The notes: generated by a model not told the origin, from the sequence alone. A DNA stretch of 64,000 bases from Albula goreensis (GCA_022829145.1 CM040755.1:9247063-9311062); one strand, 5' to 3'; counted from the first letter of the stretch, positions 31,436 to 45,272 are shown. Numbers and translations: made by a program.

Positions 31436-31650
31436 ATACATACATGCCTTAAAGACCCTGAAAGATGGTGCTTTTATCGAAATGTGATGTAGGTAACACA
31501 ACAACTGTAAAGTACAAAATGTATGGCTTGCTATTAGCGTTCCATGAAAAATGTTTTGTTTTCTATGAAAAGCTAATATTAAGCCATACATTTTCCTACT
31601 GTGCAGCACAAAAATATATGACTTACCAGCACTTTAAGGCTACATACATT
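31436..31650. repeat. Fold-back (MITE-like) inverted repeat
   Basis: The core arms, 31516-31552 and 31558-31594, are near-perfect reverse complements: AAAATGTATGGCTT on the left, AAGCCATACATTTT on the right, plus matching TATTAGC and CAT-AAAAA blocks. Weaker pairing extends outward to GCCTTAAAG (31446-31454) and CTTTAAGGC (31632-31640). The whole behaves like a palindromic non-autonomous element of about 200 bp with almost no loop. As a result both strands carry open frames with a shared MYGL-LAFH-K string. No target-site duplication was identified. Confidence 0.7.
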
Positions 31651-33793
31651 TTGTTGTAGCCTCCTACAGTAGACATTGTCAATGACAAAAATGCAATATG
31701 ACATATCTAAATTCATTTTACTGTACTTAGAGTCAGTGTTTGGCCAGTGGTAGAATGGATATAGTTGATCCTTAACACTTCACATTTTACTCTTCATTTA
31801 AGCAAGGCAATTGAGATGTGGGCTTCTGCCTCAAATCTGAGCTCTTGTAAAGATTGATTTTATTTGCCATTTTTTATTGGTAATGTTAAAAGTAACCTTG
31901 CTCTACTGGATGCACACAACTGAAACAGATCCAAACAATTTGATACTTGGCAGCAGTGATAAACTCCAATTTTAAAATAACATGCCTGGCAGTCCACACA
32001 ATCATTGCTTTATAGATCTCAAAACATGGTACAGTGAATAAAGGTTAACTCATATGCTGTAAACCCCTTTCAACCAATGTGTTTTGTAGCAAGTTCAACA
32101 TTAGTTTTTTTAAGTATATTCAACTCTGTGCACAAAACAGGAATACAGCATTCAATAATCATGAGCCTCTCAGATATTAAACCTGCAGTAGGACAGCAAT
32201 TTATATTAATATATGTCCAAACCTTGTATATAAATCAGTAGCTAGCAGGGTCCTGGATATCTGCCTTTGGAAAGCAGAATTCTGGACCAGTCATGACTAG
32301 CCAATCATATACATCGTCTGTGTGGCCCAATGAGAGGCTCAAACTGGAAGAATCATGGGAGGGCTTAATGGAGAGAACATCCCTATTTGCAGGATGTGGT
32401 TGGGGGTGGGGTTTCTTGCTTCTTTCCCACTGTACCAGTCGGTCATAAGGAGTAATTCATAACTGCACTCACTGAATTCAGCCTGGATTCAAAGTGTACA
32501 ATCAAAGTGAGTTAAAATTTTTGAATGGTCCGAGAGTAACCCCATGAAAACTGCTGCCTTCTATTGCACCACATTCACACCAATTCATAATCACAACTCT
32601 ACTTTCCACCTTTTAGCAAAAAAAGAAAAGCCCAAAAAAGAGGGCATAAATTTCTGCTAGAATGGGTCCTTAAGTATTCCACACTAAGGCCTATGAAGAC
32701 ACCACGCTCCGGTGCTTGGAAATGAAAAAGATGCCACTTTGCTTAAAGGAAACATCGGAAATAGGCATACGCTAATTCATTTGATTAAAATCTGCTTTCA
32801 AATGATGCTGTCAGCCCTTCACTTCTTTTGGCATGAAAGGTTTTTTGGGTTACAAAAACATGAGTGCCATAAACTATTTTAACAAGAACAAAAACAACAT
32901 TATTAAGAAAGGGAAAAAAATGTGTCAAACAAATGTGTTCCCAGGTAGCTCCACTTGGCTGCTGGTACGTTATCAACACTTTAATCTGAATAATCTGATT
33001 TAGACAGGCCTTTTTTTGTGGCTCTTTTAAAGTTTTGTTTCAATTTGTCACTTGTAATTGAGAGCAAGTGGCAGTGGTTTTCAACTATTTTCTGGAGGAA
33101 CAATCTGTAGCTGTGATGAAAATAGGATCAGGCTGGTTCTTCCATACCTGCTAGCTGTGCGCTTCTCCCTATCCTCATTGTGTCCAGTTGGGATTATCAA
33201 AGGAGAGGCTGACTGGATAGGATGGTGCTTAAAATGTACTGATGCTATCCTACTGCAACCGCCTCCTTTCTAGGTCTCGGGCTGATGTTAAATAAGATCC
33301 AAAGGACATGGAGCAAGAAGGCTTCATGCACTCACAAGCCCTAAGCTCAAAGTTCAGTTAAGTGAACTAAGAGTAAATACTATGAGCTGCTTTATGTGTT
33401 GAATTTAATTTTTGCTTGCCTCGTGACTCTACCAGAAATCAAACTACACATGCCTCTATATCACCAAGATGGCAAAAAACACAGGCCAGGTCCCAATGAA
33501 ACTCATCTAGTTTTTTTTAAAGGCATAATCAAAATGGACATTCTTTTTAAGGGCAAACAATTATGTGATTACACATACAAATTTGCATGCGATTTTACAA
33601 TAAACACATTCCAAAGGCTAGGTTTTATTGTCTCCAATAAAACCGAAAATACCCAGGGACCTATGTTGGAGAGAAAAGTCTGTTTTGATTAAATTGCTTA
33701 TTTCTTTAAAGAGTCTAAGTGCATTTGACTGGGTCTCATTCACCGAAAACTTTTCTTGCTAGCTAAGTCTACGTTCCACACTGCTTTCTACAC
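31651..33793. other. Intergenic, no gene recognised
   Basis: AT-rich unique-looking sequence. Only short open frames occur, and I recognise no repeat family, RNA gene or splice-flanked exon. Confidence 0.45.
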
Positions 33794-34961
33794 GTGCTTT
33801 CGGATCGGAGGAACTTTTACATATTTCTAAGAGCTGTTGGAGGAACTATCCCCTTTTTATTGCGTTTGCTCTGCAGGAACTGGGAACTATCGTAGTTCTC
33901 AGAACGCTGTTTTTTTAGCTCATACTTCAGGGTAGTTACTGTTCCAGCACAACAGAAACCTTGAGTGACATAAGTGTACAGTGATTAGTCCAGACACATA
34001 AGTGTACATTGATTGGGTGAATACATGAGCTAATGCAGCACCTACAACTGCCATTTTTAAAAACCTATGTCCTTTCCAAATCAGTTATTTGGTATTATAA
34101 TATAATGGGTGAACAAAAATATGACAGGAAATTAGTGTTAAAGTTCCTGAATATTTGCTCATTTGATTAAAATATCGGCTAATTTGAAAGTTTGCATGAA
34201 CTTAAATTGGCAGTTGGTTCTGATAAGCTATGCTGGCCTAAGTTAGCATTGGTGACAGAAAACTTACAGTACGGGTTTTTAGCTTATCAGTTAATTGAGC
34301 TTTTCAAATGTCATATTGATCATATGAATGAAGCTGTAATTTAAACCTTACAGCCTTCTGCTGCTCATCTTACCTTAAATATTTCAATCAAGGACTGTCG
34401 AGGAGATCTCCTCACTGATACTTTTTGTAAATTTCTTTTTACGATTTAAAAAAATATTTAGTCCTTAGAGTGAAATGACAACCACAAGTTTTGAGTTTAT
34501 TATACGGGCCACACAGCTGGTTATTTCCAAAATAAATGAAAATCAATACAGTACAAGCACAATAAAAAGAAACTTTACCAAATGTTACCAGTAGGCTACT
34601 GTCCTGTCAGCCAGTGTCGTTCTGTCACTGGTGAAATGAGCTGCACTCGGGGTGTTGCACGATAGCAAGTAAGCAAGTACACAAACCATATCTAAACTTA
34701 CGTTCTTGGTATTGAGAAACACCCCATGAAACCGACCACACACAATAAACACAGCTCTGATCACAGTGTTCTCGATCTTGTTGTTGTTGCTGCATAGTGC
34801 AGAAATGATGTTGGTATACTAACCACTGGCTTATGTCACTTCAGCGTTCCTGGCGGTGCAAACAGAAAAAAAATCCCTTGAAGGTTCATAGTTCTCGGGA
34901 AATCTCCCCAGTGGGCAGTTCCTCTCAAAAAAGTTCTTAGAACTCTTTGGTCCGAAAGCAC
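33794..34961. mobile_element. Non-autonomous DNA transposon with long diverged terminal inverted repeats
   Basis: The left end begins GTGCTTTCGGATCGG at 33794. The right end is its inverted counterpart, finishing TCCGAAAGCAC at 34961. Homology between the ends continues inward in patches: GAGGAACT blocks, GAACTAT, and GAGTGACATAAG on the left (about 33963) versus CTTATGTCACTTC on the right (34829-34841). The terminal repeats are therefore about 150-190 bp. The left repeat also holds two tandem copies of a 19-bp unit (ACATAAGTGTACAGTGATT, 33968-33986 and 33996-34014, one base different). No transposase was recognised inside and no flanking duplication is obvious, so the superfamily is undecided. 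Confidence 0.6.
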
Positions 34962-36539
34962 CTTATGTGTGCTCCTTAAGAAACTGGTTTCAGTGACTGC
35001 TAAATCACGACAAAGGCAAAGAATTTAAGTTCAGATTGTCAAGGGCCTGTAACCAGATGAAAGTTAGCCAAAACCAATGCTCACCAACGATCACTGCTCC
35101 TGACACATTGTTTCAATTTAGACAAAATATTCAACACCCAGCAGGACTCATTTCAGGAAAAATGTTCAACACTCTACAAGTCAACAGGGTTGGTCCCTGA
35201 GGCTCCACACATACATCAGAGGCATGACCCAAAAACTGGGTCAAATGGACAAATGGTCCATCTGACCCACAGGCCGAGCAGAAACCAGACCCTTCAGCAT
35301 TGCCCTCGTCAGCAATTTTTACAGCAACAGTGGAACGAGACCTTGATACAGTACTCTGATTCAAGAGTATAGGCCTGCATTTTTTTTGGCCATTTCCTTA
35401 TGAGGAACACAGAGGTCTGGAAGAGTGTTTTAGCCACTCGCGTGCGTGAATTTTGCCGATGCATTGTTTGTTGAGGTTTCTGGCTCACTTCCCCATACTC
35501 ACATTTGCCTTCTGAGTAGCCATCACCGGGGAAGGAGATCAAAGTGAAGTGAATGGAGATTACGCCAGGAGAACAATGGCAGCGTTATCTCCACATTCCG
35601 CCTGAGACGCTCTCCCACACTCGGCTCAGCGCTTCACAGTTGCGGCCAATAGTGGAGCATGGAGATGTCCTCTATTGGACGAATCACAAAGAGCCGGAAA
35701 GAGAGGATTCATTGTGTGAGGAATGCAGGTAATGAGAAATAAAATCCTGACCTCACAAGGGAGATAAGACGGTAACCTGAGGTTCCCTCCAGACAGCAGA
35801 TTGGGAGACAGGAGCAGTCAGAATGCAGGATAATGAACTTAAAAACAGTGGGTAGAAAGAACCACTTGCAGGGTGGGCAGAATGGGAGGAGTTGTATTAT
35901 AATTAAATGACTTTGAGGTGTGAAACTTTAAAAAAAAAGAACACTCTTTTACAGATTTTCAACTGAACAGAATAAACTCTCCTTACTGTACCATCGGCCT
36001 AATCACTCCAATTCACAAAACAGACAGATTTTTTTTACCATTTTTATACATACTCAGCATCCCTCCATGCTGAAAGCAAACCATTCAAAATGAGCACAAA
36101 TAACATCCAAAAGCTACATCTGTCCAGCATCCTTATTTTGTCTAATGATTGGGAATAAACGTATCTAAAAGCAGCTGCTTGTTGTCCATCAAGGACATGC
36201 TAGTTAAAAGCATAACTCCATTAAAGTACAACTCCTAATAGGCCCCAGGAACCAATGAACACTGAGCTCCAGCATTGTATCTCAATCACACACCGGATGC
36301 TTTAAAGATGGATGAATCTGTGACGGACTCTCTGGAGGAAACAGAAGTATAACGACACATAATCCAACACTCCGAAAGCATCCTGAATTCAGGCTGCGTG
36401 GCCAAAGGCAGAGTAAATGAAGATATGAGCGGTTCCTTTGCTGATCATGTACTAGTGTGCTACCAAATTATCTTGCTCTATGGAGGGTGGAAATAGGAAA
36501 ATCAAATTTCCCATCCACAGAGATTCACATGCAGCCATG
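34962..36539. other. Intergenic, no gene recognised
   Basis: No exon or repeat family was recognised. A moderately CpG-containing stretch at about 35560-35700 (around CCGCCTGAGACGCTC) might be regulatory, but nothing in the sequence proves this. Confidence 0.4.
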
Positions 36540-36850
36540 TATCATTTTTGGCTTCTTGACGGAGTGAGTTTAAGACTCCGGAAAGCAAACAGCTCGCCCC
36601 GGAATTACCGCTAATCAACGATGCGTGCAGAAGCAAGCGGCCCCAGGCCCCTCAACAGACAGACACAAACACCTGCTATGGAAGTTAATGCCGTCTGCTG
36701 ACTCACAAACATTTCTCCCAAAATCAAGCGCCACCACCGCGAGAGACGCTCACGCATTCATCAGCGCAGCGGCACAAAAAGGCGGCCCACTGAGCGCGCC
36801 GCCCAAATGGCGCTTGACAAATTCAACTGAATGCATTCGGAATATTGCGG
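36540..36850. other. CpG-dense block in otherwise AT-rich DNA
   Basis: Many CpGs occur within about 310 bp, including GCGCGCCGCCCAAATGGCGC (36796-36815) and CACCGCGAGAGACGCTCACG. Such CpG retention in methylated fish DNA suggests an unmethylated element, either an orphan CpG island or a developmental enhancer or promoter. An open frame crosses it (36625-36855) but resembles no known protein. Confidence 0.45.
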
Positions 36851-37259
36851 CATAAATCACAGGCAGCCAAGGGAGAAAACGTGTGGGAGGGAGGAGGAAA
36901 AAAAGCGAAAGTAAAAAACTTCAGTTGCGAGCCTTCTCAAGAACAAGGCATGTTGCATGATGGGGAAAGGTTCTCAGTATAATTACAGGTGGAAAAAAAA
37001 AAAAAAAAAAACAAATTACGCCCACTGGGGTCATCATTACTCTGCGACGGTTTCAATCAATCCAAAAGGGCCTCGAGCTTGCCGTTTCTCTCAGCGCCAC
37101 GACTCCAAGAGGGGAAAAAAAAAGCAATAAAGGGAAGAGGTGCAGCTCCCATACCCCTGCGGCGAGCACTTGGAGATGGAGCTTAATGTGTGTTGATGAG
37201 GTGAGAAAGAGAGAGAATGTGATCTTGGGATAACGAGCCCTGAGCTAAAAAGGTTTAAT

Positions 37260-37520
37260 TGTGAAGCTGGAGGTCACTTCTCCTGCACAGCCTGCTCAAC
37301 CTTTCGTAATGGGATTCCTTGCCTTAATACGCACGGAACCCCGCACTGCGAAAACATCTACGCAAAATAACCCCAGATTACCATCGAAAATGGAGTGTGC
37401 GTCTAATTTGGCTTTGCTAATTAATATTTAATGCTTGATATGAATCTCTTCTCCCAGTAATGCACCATTTTAATAATGCATAATTCATTTTTAATAAAGG
37501 CTAAAAGTCAACCAGAACAT
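37260..37520. promoter_or_regulatory. Candidate conserved non-coding element
   Basis: The block has several homeodomain-type cores (TAATTAATATTTAATG, TAATGCATAATTCATTTTTA) next to unique, non-repetitive sequence. It has no open frame or repeat character. This is the composition I associate with conserved vertebrate enhancers; conservation itself cannot be seen from one genome. Confidence 0.2.
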
Positions 37521-37844
37521 TCTTCAACTGCGTTTTCTCAACCGTGTAAACAAAATAGTTTTTATGTTCATGGTGGCCTTTGTGTGATATCTGAGAACAG
37601 TGTCCCAAGGCCCTGCGCATCCCTGTGTCCTTATCTTTATTAGCGTTTAATGGAATGTGGCTTCACACTTGAATGGGCGCAGATAAATCACCAACAACCT
37701 TTTTTTTATTCCTTTGGCTCACAAAGTCTCACATGAACGCTTTCTGATTATCGGATTCTACTGTTACAGTTCTGTGGTGCCTTTCACGCAGATTCTTAAA
37801 TAAAACTCCTGAAAACCAAAAAAAAATACATCCATGCACTCAAC

Positions 37845-37845
<1 letters not shown>

Positions 37846-37882
<37 letters not shown>
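37846..37882. repeat. (AG)n microsatellite
   Basis: About 37 bases of GAGAG/ACAGAGAG repeat, nearly pure AG from 37853 onward. Confidence 0.9.
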
Positions 37883-37884
<2 letters not shown>

Positions 37885-38001
37885 GCACCTTGGTTAGAAG
37901 TCTGTAAAAAAAACAAAACATGATGGTGCATTTACTTGCAGGAAGACGGAGACTAATTTTAACCTGAGGAACGATATGGCCATCAGCTGAGAGCCGTGCC
38001 A

Positions 38002-38283
38002 GGGCAGCCAGGTGTCTCACTCAGTAGGATACTCATTTGGAAAGCAGGCATGCACACTGCCACTGGCCTTCGAGTCCCTGCCATGACATTACCAGCTATG
38101 GCCGGAGGTCCACATTTGCAAGGAAACAACTGACCCAGCCTCACCGGGGAAGACAGGGGTTAAGCCAGTTACGTTTGTTAGTCTCATTGCTCACTAGCTG
38201 CCAATCCTGGTTAGCCGTGACCTGACTACATTCTTATTGACAGAAAAAGCAGTAAAATGGTAAATGGTAAAATTGTAAATGGT
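38002..38283 (+). mobile_element. tRNA-derived SINE
   Basis: The head reads like a degenerate tRNA gene. An A-box-like segment lies at 38012-38027 (TGTCTCACTCAGTAGG). About 40 bases later comes the B-box-like CCTTCGAGTCC (38067-38077), close to the consensus GGTTCGANTCC. A tRNA-unrelated body of about 170 bp follows. The element ends in a tail of short repeats (GTAAAATGGTAAATGG and variants, 38252-38283), typical of SINE 3' ends. I could not name the family or find a target-site duplication. Confidence 0.6.
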
Positions 38284-41200
38284 GGTTACATACTGGTGAA
38301 TCCACAGTGAGGGCTTTTCATGTGAACAGGAGGAGTCACATGTTCATGGAAAGACGCTTAACAGTTCAGCTGAGAAAAAGTTGGAAAAATACAAAAAAAA
38401 AAAAAAAAGAAAACTGGACAAAGATACGAGATTGAGTTCATTTGTGTAAAGGTACCGCCCCCTTTAAAAAACCAGAACCCAAAAAGATGTGAAAACTTAT
38501 CCATGACAGCATATACTTCCTTGTTAAGGACTGGCAAACTTTTGTATTATGAAATGTATAGCCTACCCCACCATAAACTAGCTAAAATGGCATGTGACCG
38601 ACCCAACTCTAAATTACCCAGAGCAAACTGGCTGCCTTATGCCTACCTGCTCATTATGTGGCCCAATTTAGCAGTAGCTGATTTGATTCTCCACATGAAA
38701 GAATTAATACTCCTACTACTTCTCAGCAGGGAAACAACAAAACTGACTGCAAACTCTTCTATCTGCAAAATTTTCATATTTACTTTGTGTAAGGGTGTTT
38801 TTTTCAGAGGAAAACGAAGGCCTAAAAAGAACTGGCTGATGGAATGGATGGGGAAAGGAATTTTAATCTAGCACAACAAAGGCCAAGTGGAGTGCTTTCA
38901 CAAGGCTGTCCCTGTGCCAGTGGGACTGCAGATCTACCGACTAGCGGATGTTACAAAGGTGTGACACACTCCACCCGTCCTGAAATACATGAGTCAACAG
39001 GGTGACCAACGCGCTCTATACTTCATGTCTTTGCAGGACTGGCACTTCACATACCACCCCAAACATGGCAGGCCTGGCCAGAGGTGTGTTTTTAAATTAA
39101 ATAGGGGCATATCAAAGCATATTACAACATTCTTCATGAACTGCAGGTAAGACACAGGAACAAAATTTTCTATGGGAAAAGATGGAGAAGCAGAGGACAA
39201 ATTAAGAAAAAAAATGAAGAATGAAAGGATGAAAGAAGGAAAGGTGTTTCCCTGAATCTGTTTCTCTCTCGGCCTTATCAGTGAGAGCAGGTGTCTGTGC
39301 TGGAAGAGTCGCTCCTGTCACTGCTCCTCCCCGAGCCCCCGCCTGTGTCCGTCATCCAACCATATCCACTGCATCATCCAAGCAGACAGCACCTGTGGAG
39401 AGCAATGCTGTCCCTGTCTCTCCCCTGCATGCCACCCCACAGCACCACACACATCTGTGTGTTCCTCCACCCGACCAACATGCTCCCAAATTATGTACAT
39501 CCCTGTGTCTGTGAGCCCTGCCCCAAAATCTGCCGAGAGGTCGCGCCAGCTTTCAGAAAATCTACATTTTCAAAACACAAGCTATTACGATTTCGGTGCT
39601 CTGACCCATTTCATCTGCATTTTTAACACTGGATATCCACACCATCACATTAAGCTATTAAAAAGGACAGACTGAGCTTTGTATTTCTCTACCTGCACTT
39701 CTGCTTAAAACAGAACATGCTAGTAAATGGGACTCGATATTAACAACAGCAATCCTTTATGGTTGTTGTTCATGTGTAAAAAATTCCATTAATTTCTTGA
39801 CATGAATTTCAGTACAATCCAGATTTGGTTCATTGCCATTTGTTTTTCCTTTTGAATTCTTAATCACCAAACAAATGGTTTAGTTTTAGTGTCCATGATT
39901 CCACACTTTCACCAATTAGAGCCCCGGTCTACGAGTTCATCATTTAATAAATATTATCTTTTTAAAAAGGAATTTTATGCCACATTACACAATAAGTGAA
40001 CAAATGCATTAGTTTGACTAATTCAGACTCATAGGAGGCGAACATGGGACATTTATTCTTCTTGGCATGCATAGATATTTCTGACATAATGTGGCTTAAG
40101 AGGGTAAATCATCTCCCCAGACATTAAAAGCGTCTGATTTAGGCCAATTAACAGCTTGTTAAAATTAAGGGGTTACAACAGTGATTGGAGAAAAATTCAT
40201 CACACACAAGAGCAACTCAGGATCAAGTTTGAATACCACTGATTTAAAAAAAAAAATAGATCATGGTAATTCTTGACATATACATGGACCGATGGGATAA
40301 AATGAGATCTGGCATTATGTCAGAGCATGACGTCAAAGTTATTTCTGTGATAAAGACTGAGTATCTGTAGGAGCCTGTAAGCACTGTGGCATTTTCCTTG
40401 GGAAAGCTTGAGAAGTGCCAAACTCTCTGTTCTGCATTTATTAGCACAACTTAGCTGATGAAATAATTTTTCCTTATTGTCCCTGAAAAATGAGACATGC
40501 AAAGATATCTTTGGTTTCATATGACAGAAGTTGTTATATTATGCCAGGCGTCATGGAACTGCCAACCTGAAATTACTAAAGCAAAAGGGACTTCAATACC
40601 ACAACTAAAATGAATAGGATCAGAAAAACATTTGTCCATTAGTGCCATTTCATTTTTAATGAATCCCATTGTAACCCTTGTTACTATCACACCATCATGA
40701 GAAATGCTGTAAAGATTCTGCAGAAATATTTTAATTCAGGGGTTTGTGTTTAGTGTGAGCTACTGTTCCTTAATCTCCCTTGCAGAACTGCACAAAAAAA
40801 CCCTGTTCACATTGTGAAACAACAAGCTGAAGGTCGGAAAGACACGAAAAGGAAACGCTGTATAACGACATTGAATCTCATGTAACAGGAGGCCTACGAC
40901 TGGATTAATGGTATTCAAAACCTTTTCATGCAGTCTTTTCTATTGGCAGCCGATCTCTTTAACCACTTAGCCAATTTGTCTGATGCTAATTTTCAGCATT
41001 GTGTCTTGTTGTTAAGCGTCCAGCTGTTTACCGCCTGGAATGAGTGCTTCAGATCTGTGATTCATTGCATTTAAAACGGTGAATATATCAGTTTTCATGA
41101 GAAATTATTGAGAAGAGATGTCTGTAGCTTTTGCAGCAGGAGTAATTTTAATTGTGTTGTAGTGAAGTTAAATAAAATGTAGATCTAATATACATGTAAA

Positions 41201-43306
41201 GTCTATTTTCAAAAAACCTACACTATGCATAGTGATAACAAATGTGTTACCAAACATTAAAAAGCTAACAATTATAGTTCTACATTTTCACTGATCTATA
41301 GCTCTGTGTTGAGAAGCTAATGGAGTCATGTGTGAGACCCACAGTTATGATAAAACAGTAGGTACTATCAGGTGGAGAAAAAGTTAAAAAAAAAATATAT
41401 ATATTTTATATATATATTGTGTAAATCCCTATATCAGTCTGCTCTGGTTCAAAATCAACTATGTATATTACCCTGATACCATGCATATCCCAGCAGAAAT
41501 ATAACATTCACCCTCAGTCTAATCTTTGCTGTATTCTGCTCCCATAGCCTGATGTGAGAAAAAGATACTGGGCCAGACTTTCCCTGGACTCACCTTAGCA
41601 GAGATTCACTTCAGGCCCCAATCCTCCACACCAAGTTACTCAACATCCTTATTTTAAACGCTGCATGGCTCATTACCTTTGACTGACTCATATCGCAGCT
41701 TACACTGCGTCTCACAGCACTGGCCCCTCCAAGACCTCCCTACTCAGCTCTCCCAAGCTTCACAAGATCTCCTTGACCCAAATAAAGGCTCAATGACTTT
41801 TTTTAATTAAACAAGAGCTAATTACTTAATCAGTCAACAGAGCTGAGTTAATAAATCAGGCTGAGCTCAGGAAATTTTACATATATTTTTTTTTTCATTT
41901 TGGAGTTTCATTTTGAAAATATAACCTGCGTTTGGCTTACAAACACAGCGTAACTCCTCGTATCTCATTTTTACCCTGCATGTACAAAAACACAATTCTG
42001 AGCCGACATCTCCTCATTCCTTTTTGTTTAATTACAGCTCAGATTGTGCTCCACCATCCAGGCGGACTAGGCCTCGCTCTCTCAGTCTTAATTACCAAAG
42101 TCATCAGTAAAGCGCAGTAGCGCTAGGGTGATGACTCTTGCTGGTGAGTGTGCCGCTTTGCCACACGCTATCTACGTGGTGCAATTAAAAACTAGCTGGG
42201 AGCGTTTCACCCAGGAAGGTGGCAATTATCTATTTTTTACTCAATAGCCTCGAAGTGGTGCTACACTTTAACAAAGGTTTCTCTGAGTCTCTTTCACTTG
42301 CATCCTGCTTCTCAGATAAATGAGTTAAACTCCATGGTAGGTCCGGTTCCTCCTCGTCCAACACACACCAGAGCAGCACAATGGATGTGCAAATCTGCAT
42401 TATCACAACACAACACTGGGCTCAGGACACAGTAGACTGAGCTATCCTTTTTGATGTCTTTGGCTTCTTATAATTTACTAATAGCATAATAACATGCATT
42501 AGGAAAATGTAGTAGATTTGGTTGGTTTGAGCAGCGGTGAACCACTTGCAGATCACCCCCCCCACCCCCACCACCTAATTTTTAACACAGCCCTCAAAGC
42601 TGTGCAGAGCTGAACTACATTGGAGTGAGAAAAAAAGACAGGCTTAAAATGAAATGAAGCTCTGTGAAGCTATAGAAGGCTATACTTACTCTCATTTTAA
42701 AATTGGGTCAGTCTTGGCCCTGGCAGACATGGAATATACTGTGAAATGTTTAAAATATGCTTAAATGATATTCAGCAGTATATTGTGAAATGCATTTAAA
42801 ATCTACTGCTGTACATTTAATTTCTGTTAGCGGAAAGATCTGCATAGTTCACTGGAGCACGGTTTACACATACTGAACACAAAGGAAATGCATGAAAACA
42901 ACACAATTAGTTCTCAAAAAGCCTTACTCTAATCCTCTGCATGAAACCTCCGAGCTAATTTCTAAGGACAAGGGCGTGAGAGTAGCTACACCTTGCAGTG
43001 ATTTTTGCACAATTATCTGTATTGTTTCATCAAAAACAACTATTTTTGCTTCTAACTACTAACACCAGACTGAAAAATGTGTGTGATATAAGACTGAGTG
43101 AGAAAGAGAGAGAAGAGAGAGAGAAAGCAAGCAAGGAAAATCTCAAAATGATTGCAGGGCGCTGTGTGTAATTTTGCCAGGGCTATCACTGACTAGCTTT
43201 CCCACAATACATCAAAATAAAAGCATGAAGTAGATTATTTTCTGCCAGGCTGCGGCGACATTTGTCAGCCGGCTCTACGCGCCACCGTAGGACGTGTGGA
43301 GAGGGC

Positions 43307-43324
43307 GGGGGGGGGGGGGGGGGG
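43307..43324 (+). repeat. G18 homopolymer run
   Basis: Eighteen consecutive G, followed by TTGGGG and a G-rich stretch. It is prone to length error in sequencing and can form G4 structures. Confidence 0.85.
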
Positions 43325-45233
43325 TTGGGGTGCAGGGAGAAGACCCTCTCCAGAGACCCTGGCGGGGTGTAATTGCAACACACACACAAATGTTTTTTTG
43401 TGTTGGGCCGGCTCATAAGTCACCTGTAATAGCTCCAGACTGCGGGTCTTTGGCTGGCCGTGCTGACAGGCCGTTTCCGTGACTGCAATGCTAACGTGCA
43501 AACGGGGGCCTAGCGGACTGCGTGTGGGCTCAAGGCCTCGGTCTGATGACGCACAACTGCCATCCGCTGTTTAATGATGTTATTTACATTCATTAAGACA
43601 AGACACAAAAAGGATATATGTGCATAAAATCGCCCTGTAACCAGGCATCTCAGTCTTCATTCCTAAAACACTGCATACATAATGTATAGTGACATTCCTC
43701 GGTTAGTTCAATAATTTATTTTCAATTGTTATGTCTGATTAATTTCATGAAAACACATGACTGTAAATGTCAAAACAAACAAACATGTTCTTTTCATTTT
43801 ATTGTCTTGTTTCATGGAATTTGTGTCTTTGTGAGATCAAGGTGTGTCCTTATGAGCATAAGAGATGTTCTGATGAAAAATTATGCCGTCAAAGATATCA
43901 CATTTGTTTGATTGAATCATAGCATTGTTTCTTCAATGAAACTCCACCAATGCTCATTGAAAAATGATGCTCTTTGTGGCACTGACATGGAAATTACAGC
44001 CATCTTCTCATGGCGCTGCAACATGCTCATGGGTTATTCGTGATGGATGGTAATTATGATGATGATGACGATGATAATGAGAGAATGCATTTATATTGTG
44101 CTTTGCATGACTGCAAGATCCTTTATGAGGAAAGGTGAAGATCACCTCAACCACCAGAAATGTGTGGCTGCTACCAGAGAGATTTCCAGCGGCCAAATTT
44201 GCACAAAAATGCTCTCAATCAGCAGCTGACACAGAGAAGGTTTATTAAACTAATGCAGCCAATCATAACGGCCTCAATCATTTTTCAGTAGTGCTCTTTC
44301 ACAATCCCTATAACACATGCCATAGATACACCACATAATCAACCGTTCTTGCCCTTACACAAACACTCCACTTGCCTAAAGCCAGACAAAGCAAGGTGTG
44401 TCATCGCCAACACCTCAGCAATGCTGGGACAAACATGATGAGAGAATCATGATTGGTGCAGTGGGAAAGCAGACCAGACACCTTCTGTCTGTGCAAGGCT
44501 AAAATGCATTCCTCTCAGGATAAAACTAAGAGTCAGCATAACCTCTCACTCACACTCCGCATGGTGTTGATCATTGATCTTGTGTTCACTGCTACAGGCC
44601 GGGGGAGAAGAGTGAAAATCCACCCATCGGTCAACACAGTTTCACAGGTACTTTTTCTGCCAAATGCCCTTTCTCTCCGCCACTGCAAATTTTACTCCAC
44701 TTTGTCGAGACCAAAGTGAGAACTGCTTTAATTTGCTCCGGCCGAGTTTTTCCTTTAAATCAATAACACATTCAACCCCTGGATCAGGATCAGGGTGGAT
44801 CAGAAGCTACATGGGGAAATTGTCCCCTACAACCCTGTCTTAACTGCTAGAAAACTCATCCATGACTTGCCAGAACTTTGTCAGTTAGACACAGAACTCA
44901 TTACTGTTTTTCTTTGTTGCCTCATTATTGTGCAGTAAGAATAAGTATATAAATAATTAAAAACAAAAAACAAAACAGTAATTGTGAATGCAGTCGATGT
45001 CTGGTGGCTGTGTACAGGGGTCACCATGGCGGGCTCTGGCCAGGCTGCCCTGGAGCTGCCCGTGTGGTCTGGCATGCAGCAAGTGCTCACACGTGACTGG
45101 CATCTGCTGTTCCAGGTTCGTTAGCGCAGAACACTTCTGTGCTAGGTCACCGGGCACATCTCCCCGCTTATGAAGTGGAGGAGTAAAAACACCTAATCAA
45201 AACATCCACAGCACTGTCCCTCTCTCCCTAAGG

Positions 45234-45238
<5 letters not shown>

Positions 45239-45271
<33 letters not shown>
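45239..45271. repeat. (CT)16 microsatellite
   Basis: A pure CT tract of about 33 bases, ending at CGAGTATC. Confidence 0.95.

Positions 45272-45272
<1 letters not shown>

Noticed and set aside
43265-43501. Proline-rich minus-strand open frame
   Set aside because: The proline run is just the reverse of the G18 homopolymer.
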